DNA of 64,000 bases from Bacteroidia bacterium (GTDB lineage: Bacteria; Bacteroidota; Bacteroidia; Chitinophagales; Chitinophagaceae): the NCBI GenBank assembly GCA_030427635.1, contig JAUIBA010000004.1, positions 124,001 through 188,000 on the forward strand, in the 5' to 3' direction. Below the pieces are notes generated by a model, which was given only the letters and a program-made list of their open reading frames with translations, was not told the origin of the DNA and made no database searches. Positions 9,086 to 18,143 of the stretch are shown here, piece after piece. The translations under genes and the position numbers were made by a program. Position 1 is the stretch's first letter; every line of letters begins with the position of its first letter.

Positions 9086-9673
9086 ATGTCACTTGATATC
9101 CTACAGCAGTCTCTGGCAGCATTCAGCGGCATGTCTGCATCCGCATTTGAACTATCAGCCTCATGCTGGCAACAGAAACACTATAAAAAAGGAGAGTTTT
9201 ACAACGAATATAAAAACGTTTGCAAGCACCTTGGCTTCATACTGGATGGCGTATTCCGTACCTACTATACACATGCCGATACCGGACAGGAGAAAAATAT
9301 GTTCTTCTTCACACCGCATCAGGTCATTGTTTCATATAAGAGTTTTGTAACCCAGACCCCGTGCAATTATTACACTGAGTCTATGACAGATGCTACTGTT
9401 ATCTACATTACCTATCAGCAGCTTAGCCAGCTTTATACCGAGTCAAAAGAATGGGAGCACTTTGGCCGGCTCATTGCCGAAACCGCTTTCAGCCTGGCCA
9501 TGACCCGTGCCGAGGATTTTGTATTCCTTACCCCGGAAGAGCGTTACACGGCTATGATAGCATCTCACCCTGATATATTTAACCACGTACCGCTATACCA
9601 CATTGCATCATACCTCAATATTCAGGGGCCATCCCTCAGCCGCATAAGAAAAAGGATGATGGAACGTAAATGA
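9086..9673 (+). CDS. Crp/Fnr family transcriptional regulator
   Basis: A 195-residue one-component regulator. Residues about 25-115 form the cyclic-nucleotide-binding-like beta roll (HYKKGEFYNEYKNVCKHLGFILDGVFRTYYTHADTG). The C-terminal winged helix contains LTPEERYTAMIASHPDIFNHVPLYHIASYLNIQGPSLSRIRK. The cAMP-binding Arg/Ser pair of true CRP is not evident, so the effector is probably different or absent, as in most Bacteroidota paralogues. A 10-bp inverted repeat begins at its stop codon and precedes the hydrolase gene, which makes that gene a likely target. Confidence 0.9.
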   Translation: MSLDILQQSLAAFSGMSASAFELSASCWQQKHYKKGEFYNEYKNVCKHLGFILDGVFRTYYTHADTGQEKNMFFFTPHQVIVSYKSFVTQTPCNYYTESMTDATVIYITYQQLSQLYTESKEWEHFGRLIAETAFSLAMTRAEDFVFLTPEERYTAMIASHPDIFNHVPLYHIASYLNIQGPSLSRIRKRMMERK

Positions 9674-9693
9674 TTTTAACCTGGGTTAAAATC
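9672..9693. promoter_or_regulatory. Perfect inverted repeat, likely operator of the hydrolase gene
   Basis: Two perfect 10-bp arms, GATTTTAACC and GGTTAAAATC, are separated by two bases. The site begins inside the stop codon of the Crp/Fnr gene. It sits just upstream of a GACCTTTG box (9713-9720) that resembles the TANNTTTG -7 element, so it would overlap the -33 region. The arms and short spacer differ from the classic TGTGA-N6-TCACA Crp site. Confidence 0.6.
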
Positions 9694-9744
9694 TCCCTCC
9701 TGAATGCGGCGGACCTTTGGGTTGTCAATAAAAACGACACTTTT

Positions 9745-10536
9745 ATGAACAACATCACATCAAAAACCATCGTATTCATTACAGGCGCATTCGTATCTCA
9801 TCATGGTTGGGACAAATGGCAGGAGTATTTTCAGGGACTTGGCTACCACACCATTGCGCCACCATGGCTACACAAAGAAGGCACTGCTGCCGAAGTCAGG
9901 AACCGTCGCCCCAATGACAAACCTCTGGCCCGGCTTACACTTGACGCACTCGTAAATCACTATGCCGGTATAGTAAAGGCTCTGCCAGAAAAGCCTATAC
10001 TCATTGGTCATTCACTGGGCGGTCTTATATCTCAGATATTACTTAACAGAGGTCTGGCACAGGCTGCTGCTGTAGTGCATCCCGTTCCTCCGCAGGGCAT
10101 CATCCCTTACGAATTTTCATTCCTTAAAAGCGCATGGCGTGCATTGGGTCTTTTTACTCCGGTCGACAAAACTTACCTTATGTCATTCACTACCTGGCAG
10201 TATGCCTTCGTCAATGGAATGAGCTATGAAGATCAGATGAAAGCCTATGAGGAAAATATCATCCCCGAATCAAAAAGAGTAACCCGCGGCGGACTCACAT
10301 CTGCAGCACGGGTCGACTTCAACAAGCCTCATGGCCCATTACTAATCATTTCCGGTACCGCCGATAATATCATACCCGCCAGCCTCAACCGGAGAAACTA
10401 CAAGGCATACAGGCATGCAGACTCTATAACAGACTACAAGGAATTTCCCGGCAGGAATCATTATGTATTATCATTGCCATCATGGCAGGAAGAAGCTGGC
10501 TATATTGCCACATGGATTAACAGCCACAGGTCATAA
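9745..10536 (+). CDS. Alpha/beta hydrolase
   Basis: A 263-residue cytosolic serine hydrolase. The start is placed at MNNITSKTIVFITGAF; the track's start lies in the operator region. The nucleophile elbow ILIGHSLGGLISQ contains the catalytic Ser, the acid is probably in LIISGTADNIIPASLN, and the His is in FPGRNHYVLSLP. The early GAFVSHHGWDKW supplies the oxyanion region. The substrate is unknown. Its promoter region lies directly behind the Crp/Fnr gene and contains a strong palindrome, which suggests dedicated control by that regulator. Confidence 0.88.
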   Translation: MNNITSKTIVFITGAFVSHHGWDKWQEYFQGLGYHTIAPPWLHKEGTAAEVRNRRPNDKPLARLTLDALVNHYAGIVKALPEKPILIGHSLGGLISQILLNRGLAQAAAVVHPVPPQGIIPYEFSFLKSAWRALGLFTPVDKTYLMSFTTWQYAFVNGMSYEDQMKAYEENIIPESKRVTRGGLTSAARVDFNKPHGPLLIISGTADNIIPASLNRRNYKAYRHADSITDYKEFPGRNHYVLSLPSWQEEAGYIATWINSHRS

Positions 10537-10552
10537 CCTGTGGCTGTTAATC
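10515..10552. terminator. Bidirectional terminator overlapping two gene ends
   Basis: A perfect 17-bp stem (GATTAACAGCCACAGGT / ACCTGTGGCTGTTAATC) with a CATA loop. It encodes the last residues and stop of the hydrolase and, on the other strand, the stop of the TPR gene. There is no long U-tract, so termination strength is uncertain. Confidence 0.6.
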
Positions 10553-12412
10553 GCCACATTGCTCCTGCAGTGCAGCAGCAGCATTACGATAGCCATACTG
10601 TAGCGCCATTCTCAGGTCTGCACATGGCGGCTGGCCACGCCCGGCATTTATCATAGCTTTCCAGTAGTAGCACTCACCCATTTGTGGTGCCATAGCTATT
10701 GCATTACTGATGTCTGCCTGCGCAGCATCATACCGTTTCAGCTTACATAGCGTTGCCGCGCGCCTCATAAAGAAAAGCGGCTCATGTGCATCTGTTTTTA
10801 TAGCAGTACTATAGCTTGCCATTGCTGCACTCAAGTGACCGGTATACTCCTCGCTGGCCCCCTTTATATAATAGGCACGGGCATTATATGGCTGCACCCG
10901 TAGTACGGCATCTGCATCTGCCAGCGCCAGCTCAGGATGGCCGGTAGAAAGGTGCAGCATTGCCCGGGAAAAGTGAGCCTTCGTATAGTCATTGATGGCT
11001 ATACTCTTATCAAAAGCTTCCAGCGCCTCCCCTGCCCTGCCTTGCCGGGCATGCATCAGCCCCTTATTATACCAGGCCTTTGCATTGGCAGGCTCCAGCA
11101 TCACAGCCCGGTTCAGATGCTCTTCCGCCATTGCCAGGTCACCCTGCTTCATGTATAATCCCCCCATGCTGTACTGCGCCACTCCCGACTCCGGAAAACG
11201 GTCTAACAGTGCCTTGAAAAAGTTCATATCAGAAAGCCACACACCGTTACGCACCCAGGTAAGTCCTGTAAGCACAGCCACCGGTATCGCCGCCATATAC
11301 ATAAACCGTTTTGCCGCCTGGCGCCTGCGCAGCACCTGTGCCATACTATGCACAGCCGGGTATATAATGCCAATACAGGGTATATACATATACCTGTCTG
11401 CAGTAAGCGCCTCACCAAACGGAATGAGTTGTAATACCGGCAATACACCTGCAGTAAAGAACAGGATACCACCACTTATCATATACCATCGTTTTCTTAA
11501 TGATATAAAAAACAGTACGGCCATACCTGCGGCTACAGCAAAGCCAGCCATTTGCACTATTTCTACTGTTTGGGGATGAGGATACATAGCCGACAGCCCT
11601 ACAGGCCATATAAATCGCAGCAGGTATTGTGCATATCCATAGCCGGCATATATCAGCCGCTCACCGGGTCCGTATGCAGCTGCCTGCTGCATAAAGTGAC
11701 CACTTCCCTGTGCAGCTATCGCTACATAGCCCACTATACCAGCCAGCAGTATTACAGGTAGTTTCTCCAGCCATACTATCCGGTCTCGCATATCGCGTTC
11801 CAGCCACAGGTCGGTGGCTATAAACAATACAGGCAGTACTACAGCCGTAGCTTTCGATAAAAAAGCCATGATGCAGAAAAGGAGTAGCAACACCGCACGG
11901 CCAGCTACCGGTCGCCGCACCCATGCCTGATACTGCAGCAGTGCCAGTAAAGAGAAGGTACCGGAAAGTACAGTTTTACGCTCCGCCACCCACGATACAG
12001 CCTCTGTCTGCATCGGGTGCAGGGCAAAGAGCAATGCCGCCGCCAGCGCTACCGTTTTCTGTGCCTGCAGTTTACTCACAAATGCATATAAAATGCAAGC
12101 GTTGGCCGCATGAAGCAGTATATTGGTAAAGTGATATATAAATGGTTTCACCCCACCTATCCCATAATCTATAGCATAGGAAAACATAGTAAGTGGATGA
12201 TAGTTCCCTACATAAAAACGGGAAAACCATGCACCTATGTGTGCAGGACTGAAAGACCTGATATCTCCATTTGCCAACACGTACTCAGCATCATCCCACG
12301 CCAGAAATCCAGCACCCAATACCCGTCCGTACGCTACCAGCACTGCTGCTATTATTATGCTCAGATGCAGTAACAGGTGCCTGCGCTCACCATCTGTTTT
12401 TGCCTTACTCAT
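10547..12412 (-). CDS. TMTC-like membrane protein with TPR repeats (GT-C type)
   Basis: A 621-residue inner-membrane protein. Residues about 1-400 hold many hydrophobic segments. They include the TMTC/PMT-like motifs FLAWDDAEYVLANGDI in the first loop (the Asp pair is the expected catalytic feature), NYHPLTMFSYAIDY and QTEAVSWVAERKTVLSG. Residues about 400-600 are TPR repeats (AWYNKGLMHARQGRAGEALEAF, AHFSRAMLHLSTGHPELALADA). In eukaryotic TMTC proteins this architecture performs O-mannosylation. In bacteria the acceptor is unknown. The C-terminal domain would face the periplasm. It is convergent with the hydrolase gene and 16 bases downstream of ung. Confidence 0.8.
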   Translation of the reverse strand: MSKAKTDGERRHLLLHLSIIIAAVLVAYGRVLGAGFLAWDDAEYVLANGDIRSFSPAHIGAWFSRFYVGNYHPLTMFSYAIDYGIGGVKPFIYHFTNILLHAANACILYAFVSKLQAQKTVALAAALLFALHPMQTEAVSWVAERKTVLSGTFSLLALLQYQAWVRRPVAGRAVLLLLFCIMAFLSKATAVVLPVLFIATDLWLERDMRDRIVWLEKLPVILLAGIVGYVAIAAQGSGHFMQQAAAYGPGERLIYAGYGYAQYLLRFIWPVGLSAMYPHPQTVEIVQMAGFAVAAGMAVLFFISLRKRWYMISGGILFFTAGVLPVLQLIPFGEALTADRYMYIPCIGIIYPAVHSMAQVLRRRQAAKRFMYMAAIPVAVLTGLTWVRNGVWLSDMNFFKALLDRFPESGVAQYSMGGLYMKQGDLAMAEEHLNRAVMLEPANAKAWYNKGLMHARQGRAGEALEAFDKSIAINDYTKAHFSRAMLHLSTGHPELALADADAVLRVQPYNARAYYIKGASEEYTGHLSAAMASYSTAIKTDAHEPLFFMRRAATLCKLKRYDAAQADISNAIAMAPQMGECYYWKAMINAGRGQPPCADLRMALQYGYRNAAAALQEQCGD

Positions 12413-12428
12413 GTAGTTGATATGTGTG

Positions 12429-13103
12429 CTACAATATCCAGTTTACAGGCTGCAGTCCTTTCTCTGCCAGCCATGCATTAGCCTTACTGAAATGACGACA
12501 GCCAAAAAATCCGCTATGAACTGAAAATGGCGACGGATGCGCCGCTTTCAGCACCAGATGTTTTGAGCCATCTATCAGTGTTTCTTTATTCTGAGCAAAC
12601 CTTCCCCACAACATAAATACCACATGCTCCCGCTCTGCCGATATCTTTCTGATTACAGCATCGGTAAACTGATGCCAGCCTATCTGTGCATGTGAGTTGG
12701 GTGTATTTGCCTGCACTGTAAGTGATGCATTCAGCAGCATTACGCCCTGCTTTGCCCACGGCTCCAGGTTTCCGGTACCACTACGCATGGTTAGTTCCAG
12801 GTCGCTTTGTATCTCCTTGAAAATATTTACCAGCGAAGGTGGCGGTGCTACCCCATCAGGCACAGAGAAACTAAGCCCATGAGCCTGCCCATGTCCATGA
12901 TAGGGGTCCTGCCCTATTACTACTACCTTCACATTATCAAACGGGGTACAACTGAATGCATTGAATATTTTATTACCAGGCGGATAAATTGTCTTCCCAG
13001 TCAGCTTTTCCTGTTTCAGAAAATTTACAATACCGGAAAAGTAAGGTTGCTCAAATTCATCTTTCAGTCGCTCTTTCCAGCTGGTTTCTATTTGCACCTC
13101 CAT
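12429..13103 (-). CDS. ung: Uracil-DNA glycosylase, family 1
   Basis: Removes uracil from DNA to start base-excision repair. The start is set at MEVQIETSWKERLKDEF, giving 224 residues, the normal family length; the track extends 19 codons further. Signature VVVIGQDPYHGHGQAHGLSFSV contains the catalytic Asp (about residue 66). The C-terminal leucine-loop region reads AHPSPFSVHSGFFGCRHFSKAN, with the catalytic His and a slightly variant HPSP-x-S-x-x-x-G-F. It is followed on the same strand by the TMTC-like gene and divergent from the histidine kinase. Confidence 0.96.
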   Translation of the reverse strand: MEVQIETSWKERLKDEFEQPYFSGIVNFLKQEKLTGKTIYPPGNKIFNAFSCTPFDNVKVVVIGQDPYHGHGQAHGLSFSVPDGVAPPPSLVNIFKEIQSDLELTMRSGTGNLEPWAKQGVMLLNASLTVQANTPNSHAQIGWHQFTDAVIRKISAEREHVVFMLWGRFAQNKETLIDGSKHLVLKAAHPSPFSVHSGFFGCRHFSKANAWLAEKGLQPVNWIL

Positions 13104-13215
13104 ATTCTTATCTGTTACTTTCTGTAAAAATAACATTCGCAGAATGATTATCCCACTCATATACCGGCATATCCGCTTTCGGCATTCAGCGCTTTTATAA
13201 AACTGCTCATAGTTA

Positions 13216-13223
13216 TATATTTG
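13216..13223 (+). promoter_or_regulatory. Candidate -7 box of the GAF histidine kinase gene
   Basis: TATATTTG matches the Bacteroidota TANNTTTG -7 element. It lies 36 bases before the ATG. No clear TTTG -33 element accompanies it. Confidence 0.35.
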
Positions 13224-13258
13224 TTATTGAAACGAATAATAGCGAGAGATAATAGCAT

Positions 13259-14470
13259 ATGATTTTCCCCTCTATACCAGAAAACGAAACAGACCGCCTG
13301 CGGGAATTATACAGGTATGAATTGCTGGACTCTGCCTATGAGCGGGAGTTTGATGAAATCGTGCAGCTGGCGTCCCGCCTGTGCAATGTACCCATGTCCC
13401 TCATCACACTTATTGATTCAGACAGGCAGTGGTACAAAGCACGCACAGGTATTGACGGCTCTCAAACGGAACGCGGCCTGTCATTCTGTGCCCATACCAT
13501 ACTGGACGATAAGCTGCTGGAAGTAGGAGACGCATCTACCGATGAGCGCTTTCACGATAACCCTTATGTTACCGGAGATCCATATGTACGCTACTATGCA
13601 GGGATGCCGCTCATTACACCTAATGGCTACAGACTGGGGGCATTATGTGTTCTGGACCGTGAGCCACGCCATCTTGACGAAGAGCAAACATTTGCACTCA
13701 GCGTACTCAGCAATCAGGTAGTTAAGCTATTTGAGCTTAGAATACGTAATCGCCAGCTACAGAAGATAGTAGATGTACAGCACCGTATGATGGCAATAAT
13801 GGCGCACGATATCCGGGGACCTTTATCATCACTCAAAATGTCTTATGAGCTTAAAAACTCTGGCATCATCACCGGCGAAGAAGCAGCAGAAATAGACCTT
13901 ATGGTTCCTGCCCAGCTTGAGGCCACCATCGGCCTGCTGAACAATGTTGTGGACTGGGGTACACTGCTGCTGGGGCAAATATCAGCCATCGAAGAGCCGG
14001 TACATCTGCATAAAGTAGCAGCCGATGCCATAGAAACATATGCCCTCGCGGCCAGAAGTAAAGGCAACAAGCTAAAAAACAATATTCAGGCCGGACTAAT
14101 GGCAGGAACTAAAAAACGGGGCATTACTTTCATTCTTCAAAACCTGATTGCCAATGCGAATAAGTACACACCAGGAGGAGAGATAAACATTGATGCCCAT
14201 GCAAGTGACACCACGCTTACACTCTCTGTTACCGATACAGGTATAGGCATGTCGCCCGATGTGGTAAAGGCTATGAATGAGCGTACATGGGCAGGAACAA
14301 TGCCGGGAACAGAGGGAGAGAAAGGTAGCGGATTAGGTCTGAAGCTGCTTTTTGAATACCTGGATGCAGAAAAGGGCAAAATAAAAATAGCCAGTCAGGA
14401 AGGTGTAGGCACTGCAATAACGGTGACACTGCCTCATACCGGGATATCAATGCAGACTCCAGCCAAGTAA
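13259..14470 (+). CDS. GAF domain sensor histidine kinase (soluble)
   Basis: A 403-residue kinase with no membrane segment, so the signal is sensed in the cytosol. A GAF domain spans about residues 25-160 (ASRLCNVPMSLITLIDSDRQWYK, RGLSFCAHTIL, YYAGMPLITPNGYRLGALCVLD). The dimerisation helix carries AIMAHDIRGPLSSLKMSYEL with the phospho-acceptor His near 183. The ATPase domain shows N-box NLIANANKYTPGG, G1 VTDTGIGMSPDV and G2 GSGLGLKLLFEYLDAE. This GAF type (ERGLSFCAHTIL) is common in bacterial kinases that accompany ill-defined signals. No response regulator lies beside it, so it is an orphan. Its last 24 bases overlap the end of chrA on the other strand. Confidence 0.9.
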   Translation: MIFPSIPENETDRLRELYRYELLDSAYEREFDEIVQLASRLCNVPMSLITLIDSDRQWYKARTGIDGSQTERGLSFCAHTILDDKLLEVGDASTDERFHDNPYVTGDPYVRYYAGMPLITPNGYRLGALCVLDREPRHLDEEQTFALSVLSNQVVKLFELRIRNRQLQKIVDVQHRMMAIMAHDIRGPLSSLKMSYELKNSGIITGEEAAEIDLMVPAQLEATIGLLNNVVDWGTLLLGQISAIEEPVHLHKVAADAIETYALAARSKGNKLKNNIQAGLMAGTKKRGITFILQNLIANANKYTPGGEINIDAHASDTTLTLSVTDTGIGMSPDVVKAMNERTWAGTMPGTEGEKGSGLGLKLLFEYLDAEKGKIKIASQEGVGTAITVTLPHTGISMQTPAK

Positions 14471-15682
14471 CAACCAGCCTACTACAATGAATGGAGACGG
14501 TATACGGGTATAAGACAGCAGAGAGAAGGTGATAATTACCACCACCAGATTACTCCACTGAAAATCCAGTACTGCATCAAATGCTATGGAGCGAAACAGG
14601 AATATACCGGAAGCCCACATAATACCTACTATGGCAGAATTGATACCCTCCAGTGCCCGATATATCTTCACATGATGCTTCAGATTCTCATATACGGGAA
14701 AAAGGAAAAACAATAACAATGTACTGGGCAAAAACACAGCTACGGTAGCCACCAGGCAGCCTATAGCCTGCCATAGCCCACCATAATGACTCATAGCCAG
14801 CCCACCCACGTAAGCACATACTGAAAATACCGGCCCCGGCAATGCCTGCACCATGCCATACCCTGTAAGCAACTGAGCCGCAGTTAGCGCCTGCCCACCC
14901 GTGCGGCTTACAAACTGAATGTACATCATAGGTACCAGCGCCTGACCACCCCCAAAAACGATAGACCCAAAACGATAGAAGTTCTCAAAAATGTTGAAAA
15001 TACGCCCATGTACCCAGCTCTCGGTCCTCGCCAACTCACTCAATACACCGGCTACGATGAATATACCCGCAAAAGCCCCCAGATGTATCCAGTTGATACG
15101 CTTGGGAGACTGCATAGGAGCTGGTATCCTTTTATTACTGAAGTTGCTGATAACGCCCGACACAAGCAGCAACACAGGAAATACCCATGGAGAGTTAATG
15201 AAAAGCGTAGCCACCAATGCCCCCAGCATTATTACCGCTGTTGCCACATGCTTTACACTTTTCTGCATCATCTTCATGGCAGCAAAAAATACAAATCCTA
15301 CCGACATAGGCTGCACATACGAAAACAGGTGCAGTGGCAACCCTTTACCACCTTCTATTGTGGTTATATGATAACTGTATATAACAAAAGAGAACAGTGC
15401 CATCAGCACAGTAGCAGGAAATACCCATAGCAGCAGTGTAATAAGCGCCAGCGGTATACCTCCCCGCTTCATGGCTATCAGCATCACCGTTTGTGTGGAA
15501 GATGGGCCGGGTAGCATCTGGCAAAAGGAATTATACTCCAGGAGCTCCTCCTCTGTCACATCTTTCCGCTTCTGCACAAAAGTGCGCATCATCATACCAA
15601 TATGTCCCTGAGGTCCACCAAAAGCGGTAAAGGAGTAAAGAAATACCGCCTTCAGAAATGGTATGTGACGCAGCAGCATCAT
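14447..15682 (-). CDS. chrA: Chromate efflux transporter, CHR family
   Basis: A 411-residue inner-membrane transporter made of two CHR halves. The first half carries YSFTAFGGPQGHIGMM and FCQMLPGPSSTQTVMLIAM; the second carries FGSIVFGGGQALVPMMYIQF and LTGYGMVQALPGPVFSVCAYVGG. The duplicated FGGxxx...PGP motifs are diagnostic of the long-chain ChrA type. It is predicted to export chromate by proton-coupled antiport; sulfate or other oxyanions are possible substrates. No chrB-like regulator is present. The gene end overlaps the histidine kinase end by 24 bases, tail to tail. Confidence 0.92.
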   Translation of the reverse strand: MMLLRHIPFLKAVFLYSFTAFGGPQGHIGMMMRTFVQKRKDVTEEELLEYNSFCQMLPGPSSTQTVMLIAMKRGGIPLALITLLLWVFPATVLMALFSFVIYSYHITTIEGGKGLPLHLFSYVQPMSVGFVFFAAMKMMQKSVKHVATAVIMLGALVATLFINSPWVFPVLLLVSGVISNFSNKRIPAPMQSPKRINWIHLGAFAGIFIVAGVLSELARTESWVHGRIFNIFENFYRFGSIVFGGGQALVPMMYIQFVSRTGGQALTAAQLLTGYGMVQALPGPVFSVCAYVGGLAMSHYGGLWQAIGCLVATVAVFLPSTLLLFFLFPVYENLKHHVKIYRALEGINSAIVGIMWASGIFLFRSIAFDAVLDFQWSNLVVVIITFSLLSYTRIPSPFIVVGWLLLGWSLH

Positions 15683-15891
15683 TTATGGCAAAACGGTTTG
15701 AAGATAATAAAAACAGCGACCAATGCGAAATATCACTCAAAACCTCATGTTGCTGTCCTTCTCGCTGCAAAAAACACTTGCGTACACACTTTGCAATTTC
15801 ATATTGATAGCCAGGTAAAACAAATATAATTTTTATTCACTAAATATCATCCTTTATTGTTTTGTTTCTTTCTTACAGCATCATATGGCCG

Positions 15892-17091
15892 TTATCTCTT
15901 AACATCCATCTTACCTTTTTGAAAAAAATACACATACCCTAATACTAATGACAATAATATCGGGCTCAGTTCTACCATAGGCGCAGAGGCAATACCGGCA
16001 AAACACAATACAAAAAATACCACAACAAGACCAGCTGCCAATATTGCATATAACCGCTTCAGAGCCGGCTTCAGGAACGGTACTAACACTCCGGTAGGGA
16101 GCGCCCATAATATATTCATATTTCCTTCAGTGCCTGCATAATGGCTCCGCAACCACATAAACAGGATAATTACACCCAGTATACCCGACAGAAACAAGAC
16201 CGTATTCGTCAGCCACTTCATCATAATTACTGCGCGTGACCATAACAGCCCCATCAGCGATAATATCATAATAAACCACGCTAGCATCATAGGCTGGTTC
16301 ATACCATTATCCCGCACCAGAGTGTCTGGCTGCAGCACCGTTGCCGCATCTGTAAGCTGCCTGCCCTCTATAGTGGCCCCTGCCACAACCCATAGTAATC
16401 CATCTGGTAGAAACGTACGCTCCACTACAGAAACCGGTTTGCTCATCTGCCCGGCAAAAATAATTTGCCCCCCTACCCGCTCCCAGTGGCGATGGCGGTA
16501 ATAAGGGAGGCACATATCATAGTATGTAAGTGTGTTGTTCCCATTTTTATCGCTGCTTACCTGCAAAGCGTCGCCCCATGCGGTGCGAAATGCCTGATAT
16601 ATTCGTGTTGCACAGTCGTCATGAAAAAAGTCATACCGGTAATACTTGTTTTCATCTTTTGCATTCCATTCCAGGTGCCGCAAAAGACTGTACTTCTGCT
16701 CCTGCGATAAGTTAAGCACCTGCTCCGTCACACTTCTTTCCGGTGCCACAAACAGTTTCTGAAATGAATCAAACCTGAATACAGAGAGATAATAATCCAG
16801 CTCACCTGTTATCATTTTATACCCAAAAGATGGGTCAAATGCATCAAATGTTCCGTAGTTAAACACCACATCATGCCAGTCGCCCTCACGGGAGCTGTCC
16901 ACTACCCTTATACAGGTATGCCCCAGCGCCTCAAACATTCGCTCCCCCGGGCCTACCGTTACAAGGCTTATCCTTACCGGCAGGTATCTTATTGCTGTAG
17001 ACGTGGGCTCACCGGCAGCACAACGGCCACCATTAATACCCCATGCAGCAAGTATTACAATAAATATTTGCAGAAATACCCTCACTACCAA
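15892..17091 (-). CDS. DUF4105 / Lnb N-terminal domain membrane protein
   Basis: A 399-residue envelope protein. A signal-like N-terminus (RVFLQIFIVILAAWGI) precedes a periplasmic DUF4105 domain of about 230 residues. Its conserved residues are visible: MFEALGHTCIRVVD with a His, FNYGTFDAFDPSFGYKMITGELDYYLSV, and YDFFHDDCATRIYQAF with a Cys, consistent with a papain-like Cys/His pair. Four or five C-terminal membrane helices follow. The domain is now called Lnb_N after a Bacteroides lipoprotein N-acyltransferase, so a role in finishing lipoprotein acylation is plausible. The start is TTG (or GTG two codons later); no in-frame ATG precedes the domain. Confidence 0.82.
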   Translation of the reverse strand: MVVRVFLQIFIVILAAWGINGGRCAAGEPTSTAIRYLPVRISLVTVGPGERMFEALGHTCIRVVDSSREGDWHDVVFNYGTFDAFDPSFGYKMITGELDYYLSVFRFDSFQKLFVAPERSVTEQVLNLSQEQKYSLLRHLEWNAKDENKYYRYDFFHDDCATRIYQAFRTAWGDALQVSSDKNGNNTLTYYDMCLPYYRHRHWERVGGQIIFAGQMSKPVSVVERTFLPDGLLWVVAGATIEGRQLTDAATVLQPDTLVRDNGMNQPMMLAWFIMILSLMGLLWSRAVIMMKWLTNTVLFLSGILGVIILFMWLRSHYAGTEGNMNILWALPTGVLVPFLKPALKRLYAILAAGLVVVFFVLCFAGIASAPMVELSPILLSLVLGYVYFFQKGKMDVKR

Positions 17092-17137
17092 TAAATATAA
17101 GAAAAACGTACCACTCAGGATGTTGCAGCATTGGCAC

Positions 17138-18142
17138 CTACCACACCTGCACTTCCCGCTCCAGCGTTATACCAAAGCGCTCCTGCACCGATGCTACAAT
17201 ATCACCTGAAAGCTGCCATACCTCGCCCCCCGATGCTCCTCCATAATTTACCAGCACCAGTGCCTGCCGATTATGTACACCGGCATCACCACGCCGGTAT
17301 CCTTTCCAGCCACACTGTTCTATAAGCCAGGCCGCAGGCACCTTCACCATACCTTCTCCGGCAGGAAAGTGCGGCATACCCTCATGTTCTGTCACTAACT
17401 GCTCATACTGAGCTGTCGTAATCGTAGGATTTTTAAAGAAGCTACCCGCATTACCCGTCACTTTCGGGTCTGGTAGTTTACTGCTGCGTATATTCATTAC
17501 AGCCTGTGCTATCGCTGCTACAGTGAGCTCCTGCACACCCATTGCCTGCAGTTCCTGCTCTATAGCACCATAAGAGGTATTAAAAACAGGCTTTTTCGTA
17601 AGCATCAGCGTCACCGCCGTTATAAACACCTTACCCCTCAGCTCGTTTTTGAATATGCTGTCGCGATAGCCAAACCTACACGCTTCGGCAGGTAGTGTTA
17701 CAAATGCCTTATTCTCTAAGTGGTAAAAGGAAACTTCTGTAAGCACATCTTTTACCTCCACACCATATGCACCTATGTTCTGTATAGGTGCTGCCCCCAC
17801 AGTGCCCGGTATCAGCGCCAGGTTTTCCACGCCGCCCCAGCCATTGGCTACCACATACATCACCAGCTCGTGCCACACCTCGCCGGCGCTCACCTGCAGC
17901 CATATGTGCGTATCATTTTCGGCTGTTTTTGCTATGCCTTTCAGGCAGTTGCGCACTACGGTACCATGTACCGGTGCCGATAGCAATATATTACTGCCAC
18001 CTCCCAGTACATGTACAGGCTGTTGCAATGTGGCCAGAGCCTCAATATCTTCAGGCTTTGTCACCTCGGTAAAATATGCAGCAGGCATATCTATACCGAA
18101 TGTGTTGTATGATTTCAGGGATATTTGTTGCTGTACGTGCAT
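17138..18142 (-). CDS. murB: UDP-N-acetylenolpyruvoylglucosamine reductase
   Basis: FAD enzyme making UDP-N-acetylmuramate from enolpyruvyl-UDP-GlcNAc in the cytosol. It is the type I form (334 residues). Evidence: SYNTFGIDMPAAYF; the FAD site VLGGGSNILLSAPVHG; LALIPGTVGAAPIQNIGAYGVE; CRFGYRDSIFK; the catalytic Ser in GNAGSFFKNP; and the late WLIEQCGWKGYRRGDAGVH with the C-terminal extension of type I enzymes. It begins one base after the cysteine desulfurase stop, so the two are translationally linked. Confidence 0.96.
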   Translation of the reverse strand: MHVQQQISLKSYNTFGIDMPAAYFTEVTKPEDIEALATLQQPVHVLGGGSNILLSAPVHGTVVRNCLKGIAKTAENDTHIWLQVSAGEVWHELVMYVVANGWGGVENLALIPGTVGAAPIQNIGAYGVEVKDVLTEVSFYHLENKAFVTLPAEACRFGYRDSIFKNELRGKVFITAVTLMLTKKPVFNTSYGAIEQELQAMGVQELTVAAIAQAVMNIRSSKLPDPKVTGNAGSFFKNPTITTAQYEQLVTEHEGMPHFPAGEGMVKVPAAWLIEQCGWKGYRRGDAGVHNRQALVLVNYGGASGGEVWQLSGDIVASVQERFGITLEREVQVW

Positions 18143-18143
18143 A

